This document shows positions 1 to 8,695 of a stretch of 64,000 nucleotides of DNA, piece by piece. The notes beneath the pieces are model-generated. The model made no database searches, was not told where the DNA came from, and saw nothing but the letters and a program-made list of their open reading frames with translations. The stretch's first letter is position 1, and every line of letters starts with the position of its first letter. A program made the position numbers and the translations under genes. The DNA comes from Alphaproteobacteria bacterium (lineage in GTDB: Bacteria > Pseudomonadota > Alphaproteobacteria > Reyranellales > Reyranellaceae): positions 1 through 64,000 of the forward strand of contig CANJHI010000008.1 of assembly GCA_947474005.1 (NCBI GenBank), written 5' to 3'.

Positions 1-443
1 CTGGCCGCGATCGGGAAGGTATAGGGAAAGCGCTTGCCATCGGCTGCTGCTGCCGTGCCGAAGCCGGGCGACGTGCCCAGGATCTTGTCTTCGTCGAGCT
101 TCTTGGAAAGCGCGGCGGTCTGCGGCGTGCCATAGAGGCCTTCGAGGACGGCACCCTCCTTCTTGAAGCGCTCGTGCGCTTCCATCGCGGGCGGCACCTT
201 GTACTCGTTGTCGATCTCGATGACCTTGATCTTGTAGCCCTCGACTCCGCCCTTGCTGTTCACCAGGGCGATGTAGTCATGATAGCCGGGGCACAGATAG
301 ACGCCGACGGTCGCCGTCGGCCCGGTCCGGTCGCACTGCAGGCCGAACACCAGTTCCTTCTGCGCGAAGGCCTGGCCTCCGCCGAACGCCAGGGTCGCGG
401 TCGTTGCCGCGATTCCCAGCCAACTCCTAACGAACCTCGTCAT
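1..443 (-). CDS. Branched-chain amino acid-type ABC transporter substrate-binding protein (partial, 3' end outside window)
   Basis: Periplasmic binding protein of the LivK type, which should deliver ligand to the LivH/LivM/LivG importer encoded just upstream. Only about 147 N-terminal residues are visible; the gene runs off the left edge. The ATG at 443 starts a Sec signal peptide (basic MTRFVRSW, a hydrophobic stretch, cleavage near AFAQ). The mature part begins with the family pattern KELVFGLQCDRTGPT and later shows EGLYGTPQTAALSKKL, as expected for the periplasmic-binding-protein type 1 fold. It lies 36 bp downstream of livM on the same strand, so it is probably cotranscribed. The ligand is unknown; an acyl-CoA synthetase in the same operon suggests an organic acid rather than an amino acid. 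Confidence 0.85.
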   Translation of the reverse strand, partial: MTRFVRSWLGIAATTATLAFGGGQAFAQKELVFGLQCDRTGPTATVGVYLCPGYHDYIALVNSKGGVEGYKIKVIEIDNEYKVPPAMEAHERFKKEGAVLEGLYGTPQTAALSKKLDEDKILGTSPGFGTAAAADGKRFPYTFPIAA

Positions 444-478
444 GGGTTCCTCCCTTCGCTTCGTCGTGATGCCCCACC

Positions 479-1546
479 CTAGTAGGAGAAGGGCCAAACC
501 CGGAAATAGCTCCGGATATTCCGCCACAATCGGTTGAGCCCCTCGGGCTCGACGATCAGGAAAAAGATGATCAGGCCACCGAACACGCCCAGCCGCAGGC
601 CGGAGATCACGTTCGCCATTTCAGCCGTGGTGAAGAACAGAGACCCGACGTTCTCCATCAGAATACGGATCACGATCGGCAGCAAGGTCACGAAAACCGC
701 CCCAAGGATGGAACCAAGCACGGAGCCCAGCCCACCGATGATGATCATGGCGAGGTAGTCGATCGAGACGATGAGCTGAAACTGCTCGTAATTGGCGATA
801 CCGAAATAGTAGGTGTAGAGCACGCCGCAGACGCCGGCGTAGAAGGATGAAATCGCGAAGGCCAGCAGCTTGTAGCGATAGATGTCGATGCCGATGATTT
901 CGGCCGCGATATCCTGGTCGCGGACCGCCACGAACGCCCGGCCGATGCGGCTGCGCACCAGGTTGAGCGTCGCCACGATCGCCAGAACGGCGAAGAACAG
1001 CAGAAAGAAATAGAGATGGCCCTGGGTGTTGAAGCTGACACCGAACAGGCTCGGCCGTTCGACCTGGATCGACGCCTGGGCGCCGCCCGAGATGGCCGGC
1101 ACGTGGTTGATGGTCCATTCGATGATGAGCTGGCCGGCCAGGGTGGCGATCGCTAGGTAAAGCCCCTTGATACGGAGGCTCGGCATGCCGACGACGACAC
1201 CGATCGCTGCCGCCATGAGCCCGCCTGCCGGGAGCGTGATCCAGAACGGCAGATCGAGCCTTACGGCGAGATTGGCCGCGGTATAGGCGCCGACCGACAT
1301 GAAGGCGGCATGGCCGATCGAGATCTGTCCGGTGTAGCCCACGAGAATGTTGAGCCCGAGCGCGCCCACGACGGCGATGAAGATCAGATTGAGGATCGAG
1401 AGATAATATTCGTGGACCGTGAGTGGCACGATCACCACGAAGATCAGCGCCAGAATCGCAACCGTCCATTTTGCGATCGGCAGCGGATAGAGCGCCATGT
1501 CGGCGCTGTAGGTCGTCTTGAAGATTCCAGACTCTCGGTGAAACAT
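479..1546 (-). CDS. livM: Branched-chain amino acid ABC transporter permease LivM
   Basis: Inner-membrane permease, 355 residues, pairing with LivH to form the channel of a HAAT-family importer. It is strongly hydrophobic throughout, with about ten predicted membrane segments. The family-typical GLNILVGYTGQISIGHAAF sits around residues 85-103, and the EAA-like cytoplasmic loop that contacts the ATPase contains GRAFVAVRDQDIAAE. It starts only a few bases after the livH stop, so translation is probably coupled. Length is somewhat longer than many LivM proteins because of a soluble N-terminal leader of about 20 residues; a later start cannot be excluded. The solute is not deducible from the permease. 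Confidence 0.9.
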   Translation of the reverse strand: MFHRESGIFKTTYSADMALYPLPIAKWTVAILALIFVVIVPLTVHEYYLSILNLIFIAVVGALGLNILVGYTGQISIGHAAFMSVGAYTAANLAVRLDLPFWITLPAGGLMAAAIGVVVGMPSLRIKGLYLAIATLAGQLIIEWTINHVPAISGGAQASIQVERPSLFGVSFNTQGHLYFFLLFFAVLAIVATLNLVRSRIGRAFVAVRDQDIAAEIIGIDIYRYKLLAFAISSFYAGVCGVLYTYYFGIANYEQFQLIVSIDYLAMIIIGGLGSVLGSILGAVFVTLLPIVIRILMENVGSLFFTTAEMANVISGLRLGVFGGLIIFFLIVEPEGLNRLWRNIRSYFRVWPFSY

Positions 1547-1550
1547 GAGC

Positions 1551-2447
1551 CTACACGCGCTCGATCTTGCGTTTGCCGAAGATGCCGTAGGGCCGGATCA
1601 TGAGCACGAGGATCATAAGCACATAGGGCGCGAAGTCCTTGGTGCCGCCGCCGACATAGGGATCGAGATAGCCGGCGGCGAGGCTTTCCACGATGCCGAT
1701 GATCAAGCCGCCCACCAGCGCACCGCCAATCGAATCGAGCCCGCCCAGAATCACCACCGGGAACACTTTCAAGCCGACCAGCGCCAGGTGCACGTCGACG
1801 CCCAGCATGCTGCCCCAGACGATGCCGCCTAGCGCCGACACGACGCCGGCCATCGCCCAGGCCAACGCGAAGTAACGCTCGACGTTGATGCCCATCGCCT
1901 GCGCCACCTGCTGGTTGTCGGCCACCGCGCGCATGGCGACACCCATCCGGCTCTTCTTGAAGAACCAGCTGAACGCCAGGAATAAGGTGATCGCCACCAC
2001 GGCACCCACGACCTGGATGGGCGGCAGGCTGGCGGGTCCCAGGACGATCGGCTCATCGCCTATGGGAAGCGTCAAGGCCCGGGTCTCGCTGCCGAACACC
2101 ACGGGGCCCACGCCCCGCAGGATGGCGGCCAGGCCGATGGTGGCCATGATCACGGCAACGACGGGGCGCCCGAGCAGCGGCCGCAGGACAACGCGCTCCA
2201 GCCCGAAGCCGAAGCCCACCATCACGGCAAGTGTCACCACGACGGCCACGATCAGCGGCATGCCCACGAAGGACAGCAGCATCGCCACGATCAGCCCCGC
2301 CAGCATGACGAACTCGCCCTGCGCGAAGTTGATGGCGTCGGTCGCCTTGTAGACCAGCACGAAGCCGAGCGCGATCAGCGCATACATCAGCCCGATCGAG
2401 GCGCCGTTCAGCAGCAGCGAGAAGGCGAATTCCAGGTCCTCGGACAT
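1551..2447 (-). CDS. livH: Branched-chain amino acid ABC transporter permease LivH
   Basis: Second inner-membrane permease of the importer, 298 residues, normal length for LivH. The N-terminal region has the family hallmark GLMYALIALGFVLVYKATDA followed by INFAQGEF, and the ATPase-contact loop contains MRAVADNQQVAQAMGIN. About eight membrane helices are expected. It lies 10 bp downstream of the acyl-CoA synthetase and directly upstream of livM on the same strand, inside one operon that begins with livG. No sign of damage. Confidence 0.92.
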   Translation of the reverse strand: MSEDLEFAFSLLLNGASIGLMYALIALGFVLVYKATDAINFAQGEFVMLAGLIVAMLLSFVGMPLIVAVVVTLAVMVGFGFGLERVVLRPLLGRPVVAVIMATIGLAAILRGVGPVVFGSETRALTLPIGDEPIVLGPASLPPIQVVGAVVAITLFLAFSWFFKKSRMGVAMRAVADNQQVAQAMGINVERYFALAWAMAGVVSALGGIVWGSMLGVDVHLALVGLKVFPVVILGGLDSIGGALVGGLIIGIVESLAAGYLDPYVGGGTKDFAPYVLMILVLMIRPYGIFGKRKIERV

Positions 2448-2457
2448 CGCTGCTCCC

Positions 2458-4398
2458 TCAGGCCGCCCGCCGGGCGGGCTCGCCCGGCGTTATGTCGTGG
2501 ATGGCGATGGTCGAGTTCAGGGTCGACTTGCGGCCGTCCTCGAAGGTGATCTCCATGGTGACATCGACCTCGTTCTCGCCGCCGTAGAACGCCTCGATGA
2601 CGTTGGCGTACTTTTCGGCCACGAACCGGCGCCGCACCTTGCGCGTGCGCGTCATCTCGGCGTCGTCGGCGTCGAGTTCCTTGTTCAGCAGCAGGAAGCG
2701 CTTGACCTGCTGCACGTCGGGCAACGTGGCATTGGCCTTGGCGATCTCGGTCCCGATCAGGGCCGCCACCTCGGGCTTGCGGCTGAGATCCATGAAGCTG
2801 GTGTAGGCGATGCCGCGCTTCTCGGCCCAGGTGCCCGCCGTCTGGATGTCGACGGCGATCATCGCCGCCACGAACGGCCTTTGGTCGCCGAAGGCCACGG
2901 CCTCGCGGATGAACGGGCTGAACTTCAGCTTGTTCTCGATGAACTGCGGCGCGAAGGCCGAACCGTCAGCGAGCTTCCCGACATCCTTGGCGCGGTCGAT
3001 GATGACGAGGTGACCCTGCTTGTCGAAGAAGCCGGCATCGCCGGTCTTCAGCCAGCCGTCCGACGTCATCGTGTCCCGCGTCGCCTCTTCCTGTTTAAAA
3101 TAGCCGACGAAGACGTTCGGCCCCTTCAGCAGGACCTCGCCGCGGTCGTCGATCTTGACGTCGATGTGCGGGATCGGCCGGCCGACGGTGTTGGGGTTGG
3201 CCTCGGAATCGGGCTGGCAGGAGATCATCGCCGAGGCTTCCGTGGCGCCATAGACCTGCTTCAGGTTGATGCCGAAGGAGCGGAAGAATCGATAGGTGTC
3301 GGGACCGAGCGGCGCCCCGCCGGTGTAGCACCAGCGCGCATTGCGCAGCCCGAGCTGGTCGCGCACCGGGCCGTAGACCAGCACCTCGCCCAGCGCGAGG
3401 CCCAGCCGGTCGACCATCGACAATGCCTTGCCGTCGGACCGATCGAGTTCGCAGCGTTCGGCGAGGCCGCGGAAGAAGTCGAAGATGCGGCGCTTGAAGG
3501 GCGTCGCGTCGCCGCCCTTGATCTGCATCTGGGTCAGCATGTTCTCCCAGATGCGGGGTGGCGCCAGCATGGCATTGGGCCCGAGCTCACGCAGGTCGCG
3601 CTGCACGGTTTCGGGATTTTCCGGGCAATTGGCCGTCAGCCGCGCCGCCAGCGCCATACCCAAGGTGAAGGCAGCGTCGCCCACCCAGGCCATCGGCAGG
3701 TAAGACAGCCAATTGTCCCCTTGCTTGACTGCGTTCACTTCCATGAACGCCTGGGCGGCCGCCACCATGTTGCGATGACTGAGCATCGCGCCTTTCGGCG
3801 TGCCCGTGGTTCCCGAGGTGTAGGCGATCATCGCCGTGTCGTCGGCTTCGCCCTTGGCGAGCTCGGTCTCATAGAAACCCGGGTTTGCGGCGCCGAAAAC
3901 GCGCCCGGCCTCGAGGACGCTGGCAAAGGATCGCAGCATCGGGTCGTCGTAGGCCCACAGGCCGCGCGGATCGTCGAACACGATCATGCGCAGCCGGGGC
4001 AGCTTGTCCTTGAGCGACAGCGCCTTGTCGACCTGCTCCTGGTCTTCGGCGACGATGACCGAGGTCTCGGCGTGGCTCAGTACATAGACCAGCTCCGAGG
4101 CGATCGAATCCTGGTAGACCGGCACCGACACTCCGCCCAGCACCTGCGACGAGAGTTGCGCGAAGTAGAGTTGCGGCCGGTTGTCGCCGATCACCGACAG
4201 CTTGTCGCCGCGCGTGAAGCCGAGCGACGCCAATCCGAGCGCGAAATCCCGCACGTTGTCGCGGTAGGCCGCCCAGCTATAGGTCTGCCAGACACCGCGC
4301 GTCTTCTCGCGGATACCGGCGCCCTCCGGATCGATTTCGGCATTGCGCTGCAGCAACTTCGGCAGTGTCGTCATGCCAAGGGAACTATCCGCACTCAT
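2458..4398 (-). CDS. AMP-dependent long-chain-type acyl-CoA synthetase
   Basis: Adenylate-forming ligase, 646 residues, that should convert a carboxylic acid plus CoA and ATP to an acyl-CoA. The AMP-binding P-loop YTSGTTGTPKG is at about residues 193-203. Later YGATEASAMI and the hinge region around DGWLKTGDAGFFDKQG are present, so both the large N-terminal and the small C-terminal domain are complete. The length fits the FadD15/FAA1-like long-chain group rather than short-chain ligases. Its ATG overlaps the livG stop (ATGA) and its stop is 10 bp before livH, so it is buried inside a transporter operon. This suggests that the imported acid is activated on arrival (inference). The substrate is unknown. 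Confidence 0.9.
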   Translation of the reverse strand: MSADSSLGMTTLPKLLQRNAEIDPEGAGIREKTRGVWQTYSWAAYRDNVRDFALGLASLGFTRGDKLSVIGDNRPQLYFAQLSSQVLGGVSVPVYQDSIASELVYVLSHAETSVIVAEDQEQVDKALSLKDKLPRLRMIVFDDPRGLWAYDDPMLRSFASVLEAGRVFGAANPGFYETELAKGEADDTAMIAYTSGTTGTPKGAMLSHRNMVAAAQAFMEVNAVKQGDNWLSYLPMAWVGDAAFTLGMALAARLTANCPENPETVQRDLRELGPNAMLAPPRIWENMLTQMQIKGGDATPFKRRIFDFFRGLAERCELDRSDGKALSMVDRLGLALGEVLVYGPVRDQLGLRNARWCYTGGAPLGPDTYRFFRSFGINLKQVYGATEASAMISCQPDSEANPNTVGRPIPHIDVKIDDRGEVLLKGPNVFVGYFKQEEATRDTMTSDGWLKTGDAGFFDKQGHLVIIDRAKDVGKLADGSAFAPQFIENKLKFSPFIREAVAFGDQRPFVAAMIAVDIQTAGTWAEKRGIAYTSFMDLSRKPEVAALIGTEIAKANATLPDVQQVKRFLLLNKELDADDAEMTRTRKVRRRFVAEKYANVIEAFYGGENEVDVTMEITFEDGRKSTLNSTIAIHDITPGEPARRAA

Positions 4399-5216
4399 GC
4401 TCCGCCCCCGCCCTTGCTCTTGCCGAGATAGGCCTCGACGACTTTGGGATTGCGTTGGACTTCTTCCGGCGTGCCGACGGCGATGCCGCGCCCGCGATCG
4501 AGCACGACGACCCTGTCGGAGATATCCATGACCACGCCCATGTCATGTTCGATCAGGACGACGGTCACGCCGCGCTCCTGGTTCACATCCAGGACGTAGC
4601 GGGCCATGTCCTCCTTCTCGTCCTGGTTCATGCCGCCCATCGGCTCGTCGAGCAGCAGGACCTTCGGCTCCGACGCCAGCGCCCGCCCCAGCTCGACACG
4701 CTTGCGCAGGCCATAGGCCAGCGCCGAAGTCGGCTGCTTGCGCAGATCCTGCAGCTTCAGGAATTCGATGATTTCCTCGACCGCCTCGCGATGGGCGATG
4801 TCCTCTTTCTGCGCCATGCCCCAATAGATGACACTCGACAGCACGCCCGACTTCATCAGGACGTGGCGGCCGAGCATGAGATTGTCGAGGACGGTAAGGC
4901 CGCTGAACAGGGCGATGTTCTGAAAGGTCCGGGCGATACCCAGCGCGGCAACATCGCTCGGCTTCTTCTGGGTGATGTCCTGGCCTTCGAGAATCACTTG
5001 GCCAGTGTCGGGCTTGTAGAAGCCCGAAATCATGTTGAGCAGCGACGTCTTGCCCGCGCCGTTGGGGCCGATGATGGAAACGATGCTGCCGCGCGGGACT
5101 TCGAGGGAAACGTCCTGGACGGCGGTCACGCCGCCGAACCGCTTGGACACCCCTTTGACCACGAGCTGGTTGTCGCCCTCCCGCACATCAGCGCGCTGGG
5201 CAGACGCACCCATCAT
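4395..5216 (-). CDS. livG: Branched-chain amino acid ABC transporter ATP-binding protein LivG
   Basis: Cytoplasmic ATPase of the importer, 273 residues, first gene of the leftward operon. Walker A GPNGAGKT is at residues 50-57, the Q-loop near TFQNIALF, a signature-like segment LAYGLRKRVELGRAL at about 167-180 and Walker B LLLDEP at about 187-192. The signature has the LivG-type form in place of LSGGQ. Two ATG codons stand side by side (5216 and 5213) behind an AGGGAGG ribosome site; the second has better spacing. LivF, the usual partner ATPase, is not in the window and is presumably beyond the left edge. Confidence 0.92.
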   Translation of the reverse strand: MMGASAQRADVREGDNQLVVKGVSKRFGGVTAVQDVSLEVPRGSIVSIIGPNGAGKTSLLNMISGFYKPDTGQVILEGQDITQKKPSDVAALGIARTFQNIALFSGLTVLDNLMLGRHVLMKSGVLSSVIYWGMAQKEDIAHREAVEEIIEFLKLQDLRKQPTSALAYGLRKRVELGRALASEPKVLLLDEPMGGMNQDEKEDMARYVLDVNQERGVTVVLIEHDMGVVMDISDRVVVLDRGRGIAVGTPEEVQRNPKVVEAYLGKSKGGGGA

Positions 5217-5262
5217 GAACCCTCCCTACATTGCACTCTTTATCGTGCTTATATTTGGAGGG

Positions 5263-5291
5263 ATCATGCAGGCTCCCGTGGGCGAAGGCAA
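5263..5291 (-). promoter_or_regulatory. Candidate promoter of the livG operon
   Basis: On the minus strand TTGCCT is followed after 17 bases by CATGAT, each matching the sigma-70 boxes at four of six positions, about 45 bp before the livG start. A second -10-like TATAAG lies closer to the gene (5248-5253) but has no -35 partner. A 17-bp inverted repeat (TCTGGGC, spacer, GCCCAGA at 5308-5324) upstream could be an operator. The divergent deacetylase gene uses the same 130-bp gap. Prediction by eye only. Confidence 0.3.
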
Positions 5292-5346
5292 CAAATCTGC
5301 CTAAGCTTCTGGGCACCGCCCAGAGACATCGACGGGAGACCGCCAC

Positions 5347-6204
5347 ATGCCGCGCCACATTGTCTGCCTGACTTTCGATCACGACCACCTCTCCGGCTTC
5401 ATTGCACGCGGGATGACATCGCCGACGGCGATCTCGCGCGGCGAGTACGATATGGTGGTCATTCCCCGCCTCATGACACTGCTTGCGCACTACGGCGTAA
5501 AAGCCACCTTCTTCACGCCCGGCCATACGATCGACAGCACACCGGAGGCGGTGATGCCCTATGTCGAGGCGGGCCACGAACTCGCCCATCACGGCTGGAC
5601 CCATCGTCTGCCCGTCACGCTCTCCCGCGACGAGGAAGAAGAGGAGATCGTGCGCGGCAACGAGTCGATCAAGCGAATCAGCGGACAGTTCGCGCGCGGC
5701 TACCGCTCACCCGCGTGGGATCTCTCGCCCCACTCGATCGAACTGCTGCTGAAGCACGGCATCCAGTACGACAGCTCGATGATGGGCCATGACTACGACT
5801 GCTACTACGCCCGTCAGGGCGACGTCGCCGAGCTACTGAAACCGTTCGTACGCGGCCGCGAGACCAAGCTGGTCGAGATGCCAATCAGCTGGTCGCTCGA
5901 CGACTTCCCGCACTTCGAATACATGCGGCTTCCCAACGGCTCGGTGCAGCAGGGCCTGATGAATGCCTCGGGCGTGCTCGAAAACTTCGTCGACGACTAC
6001 ACCTACATGACCCGGGTCTGCGACTTCGGGATTCTGACCTACACCTTCCACCCGCACGTGATCGGCCGCGGCCATCGCATGATGATGCTGGAGCGGCTGA
6101 TCCAGCGCCTGATCGAGGGCGGTGCCGTATTCACGACCATGGAGGGCGCCATGCGGGAGTGGTTGTTGAACCAGGCGCGCAGTCGCAAGGCTGCGGCGGA
6201 CTGA
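5347..6204 (+). CDS. Polysaccharide deacetylase (NodB homology) family protein
   Basis: Metal-dependent carbohydrate-esterase-4 fold protein, 285 residues, without a signal peptide, so probably cytoplasmic. Motif 1 reads TFDHDH in place of the canonical TFDD, motif 2 is HELAHHGWTH (the two metal-ligand histidines), motif 3 is RGYRSPAWD and a late histidine motif is TFHPHVIGRGHR. The cytoplasmic location and the TFDHDH/HHGWTH forms are more like the PuuE-allantoinase branch, which acts on amides of small molecules, than cell-wall deacetylases. A ribosome site (CGGGAGACC) precedes the ATG. It is divergent from livG and convergent with the DehI-like gene one base away. Substrate unknown. Confidence 0.85.
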   Translation: MPRHIVCLTFDHDHLSGFIARGMTSPTAISRGEYDMVVIPRLMTLLAHYGVKATFFTPGHTIDSTPEAVMPYVEAGHELAHHGWTHRLPVTLSRDEEEEEIVRGNESIKRISGQFARGYRSPAWDLSPHSIELLLKHGIQYDSSMMGHDYDCYYARQGDVAELLKPFVRGRETKLVEMPISWSLDDFPHFEYMRLPNGSVQQGLMNASGVLENFVDDYTYMTRVCDFGILTYTFHPHVIGRGHRMMMLERLIQRLIEGGAVFTTMEGAMREWLLNQARSRKAAAD

Positions 6205-6205
6205 G

Positions 6206-6994
6206 CTACAGGGCAGTGCCCCGGGCGACACGGATGGCCCGACAGACCGTCACCATTTTGCCGATGGCGTGATCGACGAAGGCTGCTACGCCGGTCTCGA
6301 TCCTGTCCGCCGACGCGGGACGGGTAGCCGAGATGGCTCGTGCGAGCGCCCTTGCTGCCTGCCGTGCGGCGGCGCGGTTGTCGGCGATGGCACGGTCGAG
6401 CGAGCCATCGGCTTGCACCGATTGCAGCACCGCCTCGACCTTGCCCAGAAAGGCCGGCGAGTGGGCGAGATGGCGATACATGCTGGCCAGGATGAGCTGT
6501 CGCGAGTCGCCGAAGCGGTTGAGGCGCAACACCAGCGCCCAGGTCCGTGGCGACACGTCGGTCTCCGATGCCAGGGGCGGCAGCGTCACATCGGGCGCCG
6601 ACAGTCGCGGCCCGCCAGCGGGCGCCACCGCTTCTGTCGCTTCGCCGCGCAGCCAGGCGACAAGGGCACCCAAGGCAAACAAGTTGATGGTGTTCGAATG
6701 GTCATAGCTTGCCAGCACTGCATCGACGCTGGCCGGCTGATCACCGGCAAGCGTGGCGAGTTGCGGAATGACCATGGTTTTGCGGAAGTCCCGTGCCGCC
6801 TCGTCCGGCATGCCGGCCAGGTAGAGCGGCTTCACGGCGCTCCAGGCCCACGGCAACGCCCCCTCGATGGTCGCGAGGTGACGCCACACCAGATTGACCA
6901 CGCGCACGCCCACCGTGGCGCGGATGTCGGCGAACAGGTCGGCGATTTCGCCGGTCGCCGATGCCTCGACGACCGCCGGAAACGGATCGTTCAC
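6206..6994 (-). CDS. DehI (halocarboxylic acid dehydrogenase/dehalogenase) family protein
   Basis: 262 residues from a GTG start that overlaps the stop of the upstream oxygenase (GTGA). The upstream extension of this open frame lies in another gene's frame and is not protein-like. Two internally similar halves can be seen: VNLVWRHLATIEGALPWAW near residue 34 and RFGDSRQLILASMYRHLAH near residue 167. This double-repeat helical layout is typical of the DehI group of 2-haloacid dehalogenases, which release halide from D- and L-haloacids. I could not verify the catalytic aspartate by alignment, so enzyme activity is uncertain. It is the last gene of the seven-gene leftward operon with an ABC importer, CoA-transferase, hydratase and PhyH-like oxygenase. 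Confidence 0.72.
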   Translation of the reverse strand: MNDPFPAVVEASATGEIADLFADIRATVGVRVVNLVWRHLATIEGALPWAWSAVKPLYLAGMPDEAARDFRKTMVIPQLATLAGDQPASVDAVLASYDHSNTINLFALGALVAWLRGEATEAVAPAGGPRLSAPDVTLPPLASETDVSPRTWALVLRLNRFGDSRQLILASMYRHLAHSPAFLGKVEAVLQSVQADGSLDRAIADNRAAARQAARALARAISATRPASADRIETGVAAFVDHAIGKMVTVCRAIRVARGTAL

Positions 6995-7872
6995 TCCGCT
7001 GCCTGTTTGGAGTCCTGTCCGATCACGGTGAAGAACGAGGCGGTCTTGGGCTGCTTCGGCAATTCGACTAGTCCTTCCTTCAGCCGCGCGAATTTCGCTT
7101 CCGTACCGCGCACGATGCGGCCTTCGTTGAGGCTCGGCATCGGGTTGCGCGCGATCGGCACGGCATCGGCGGCGGTATAGACACAGATATAGAGGCCGCG
7201 CGACTTGTCCGATCCGTTGGCAGCGGAGCCGTGCAACAGCCTCGTGTGCATGAGGCAGACGCTGCCGGCCTTGCCGAAGCACGGCACCGACTGCGCTAGC
7301 GCCTTCTTCTCCTCATCAGCCGCCACCGCGCCTGTGAACCGATCGCCGTCGAACAGCGACAGCACCGGTCCCTTGTGCGAGCCCGGCACGACGGTGAGTG
7401 CGCCGTTGCCTTCGTCGATATCGTCAAGGAACAGCAAGGCCGTCACGATGTCGTCGTTGGTATGCGGCGTGTAGGAGAAGTCCTGATGGTAGGACACCTC
7501 GGTCTTGGCCCCTGGCAGCTTCAGGTTGATCTTGCAGTGGTGGAATTTCAGGTTCGGACCGACCAATTCCGCCACCATATCCACCATGCGCGCATCGAGC
7601 ATGACGTCGCGGTAGGAGTCGGAGATGTCAGACGGATTGTTGATCCGCCGCAGCGCCGGCTTTTCCGCGGTATGCTCGACACCCATGTCGTAGCGTGGCC
7701 GGCCGTCGATCGTCGGCGGCCCGAAGGGGGCCGAATGGGCCCTGCTCTGCTCGACCCAGGAAGAAATCTCCGCCTTGAGGGCGGCGAGCTGGGCAGATGT
7801 AACGGCCTCTCCGGCCACGAGATAGCCATCGCGCCAGAAGGCGTCGCGCTGTTCCTGGGTCAAAACCGCCAT
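6991..7872 (-). CDS. Phytanoyl-CoA dioxygenase (PhyH) family Fe(II)/2-oxoglutarate oxygenase
   Basis: Non-haem iron oxygenase of 293 residues with a double-stranded beta-helix fold. The iron triad is visible: H129 and D131 in SYHQDF, and H214 in TRLLHGSAAN; R225 in KSRGLYI is the likely 2-oxoglutarate anchor. Family members hydroxylate acyl-CoAs, amino acids or other small acids using oxygen and 2-oxoglutarate. The ATG at 7872 has an AAGGAGG site five bases upstream. It lies 25 bp downstream of the enoyl-CoA hydratase and overlaps the DehI-like gene by four bases, so it is part of the operon. Whether the substrate is free acid or a CoA ester is unknown. Confidence 0.88.
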   Translation of the reverse strand: MAVLTQEQRDAFWRDGYLVAGEAVTSAQLAALKAEISSWVEQSRAHSAPFGPPTIDGRPRYDMGVEHTAEKPALRRINNPSDISDSYRDVMLDARMVDMVAELVGPNLKFHHCKINLKLPGAKTEVSYHQDFSYTPHTNDDIVTALLFLDDIDEGNGALTVVPGSHKGPVLSLFDGDRFTGAVAADEEKKALAQSVPCFGKAGSVCLMHTRLLHGSAANGSDKSRGLYICVYTAADAVPIARNPMPSLNEGRIVRGTEAKFARLKEGLVELPKQPKTASFFTVIGQDSKQAAE

Positions 7873-7897
7873 GGCCGCCTCCTTAGCGTCCGATCAC

Positions 7898-8695
7898 CTA
7901 ACGTCCCTTGAACACCGGCCGGCGCTTTTCCATGAACGCGGTACGGCCTTCCTTGTAGTCGTCGGAGTCAAAGCACTCCTTCACTAACCCGCTGAGACGG
8001 GCGAAGTCGGGCTTGCCGTCGAGCCGGGTCAGCTCCTCGATGGTGCGCTTGGCGGCATGCACGGTGAGTGGCGCATTCTCGCCGATCAGTTTGCAGTAGT
8101 TGTCGACATAGGAGTCGAGCTCGGCATCGGGCACGACGCGAGTCATCAGGCCCATGCCGAACGCCTCCTGAGCAGAGAAGTGCCGCGCCGTGAAGAAGAT
8201 CTCCTTGGCATGTGAGGGGCCGACCAGGTCCGTCAGGATCTTCAGGCCGCTCGCGCGGTAGCCGAGGCCGAGACGCGCTGCCGGTACGCCGAACTTGCTG
8301 ATGTCGGAGGCTATGCGGATATCGCAGTTCAGCGACACCGCGAGCCCTCCGCCGATACAGTAGCCGCGGATGCGGGCAATCGTCGGCTTGGAGCACTTGA
8401 CGAGCCGGGCGTTCGCAACCTCTCCGATCTTGTCGTAGTAGGCGACCTGCTCGGGCGTATTGCGCGCCTTCTCGAATTCCGAGATGTCAGCGCCCGAGAC
8501 GAAGGCCTTGTCGCCGGCGCCGGTGACGACGACGACGCGGATCGCCGGATCCTTCTCGAACTCGTCGAGGATGACCGGGATCGCCTCCCACATATCGGTC
8601 GAGGTGGCGTTGTGCTTTTGCGGCTTGTTGAAGACGAGCCGGCCGACCGGTCCCGCCTTCTCCGCGATCATGTTGGAGGTAGGACTGAAGTTCAT
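7898..8695 (-). CDS. Enoyl-CoA hydratase/isomerase family protein
   Basis: Crotonase-fold enzyme, 265 residues, acting on CoA thioesters. The two oxyanion-hole segments are GAGDKAFVSGADISEFE and CIGGGLAVSLNCDIRIAS. The ending RPVFKGR is the usual crotonase tail. Its ATG overlaps the CaiB stop by one base (TGATG), so the two are translationally coupled: CoA transfer then hydration or isomerisation is the natural reading. The exact reaction (hydratase, isomerase or hydrolase) cannot be settled from the sequence. Confidence 0.9.
   Translation of the reverse strand: MNFSPTSNMIAEKAGPVGRLVFNKPQKHNATSTDMWEAIPVILDEFEKDPAIRVVVVTGAGDKAFVSGADISEFEKARNTPEQVAYYDKIGEVANARLVKCSKPTIARIRGYCIGGGLAVSLNCDIRIASDISKFGVPAARLGLGYRASGLKILTDLVGPSHAKEIFFTARHFSAQEAFGMGLMTRVVPDAELDSYVDNYCKLIGENAPLTVHAAKRTIEELTRLDGKPDFARLSGLVKECFDSDDYKEGRTAFMEKRRPVFKGR

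Noticed and set aside
2497-4431. A 644-codon plus-strand open frame opposite the acyl-CoA synthetase
   Set aside because: It is an antisense shadow of a well-conserved gene in GC-rich DNA; no ribosome site and no protein-like composition.
6995-7282. N-terminal extension of the DehI-like frame into the PhyH gene
   Set aside because: The extension is Arg-rich shadow sequence inside the PhyH coding region; the GTG at 6994 is coupled to the PhyH stop and begins conserved sequence.
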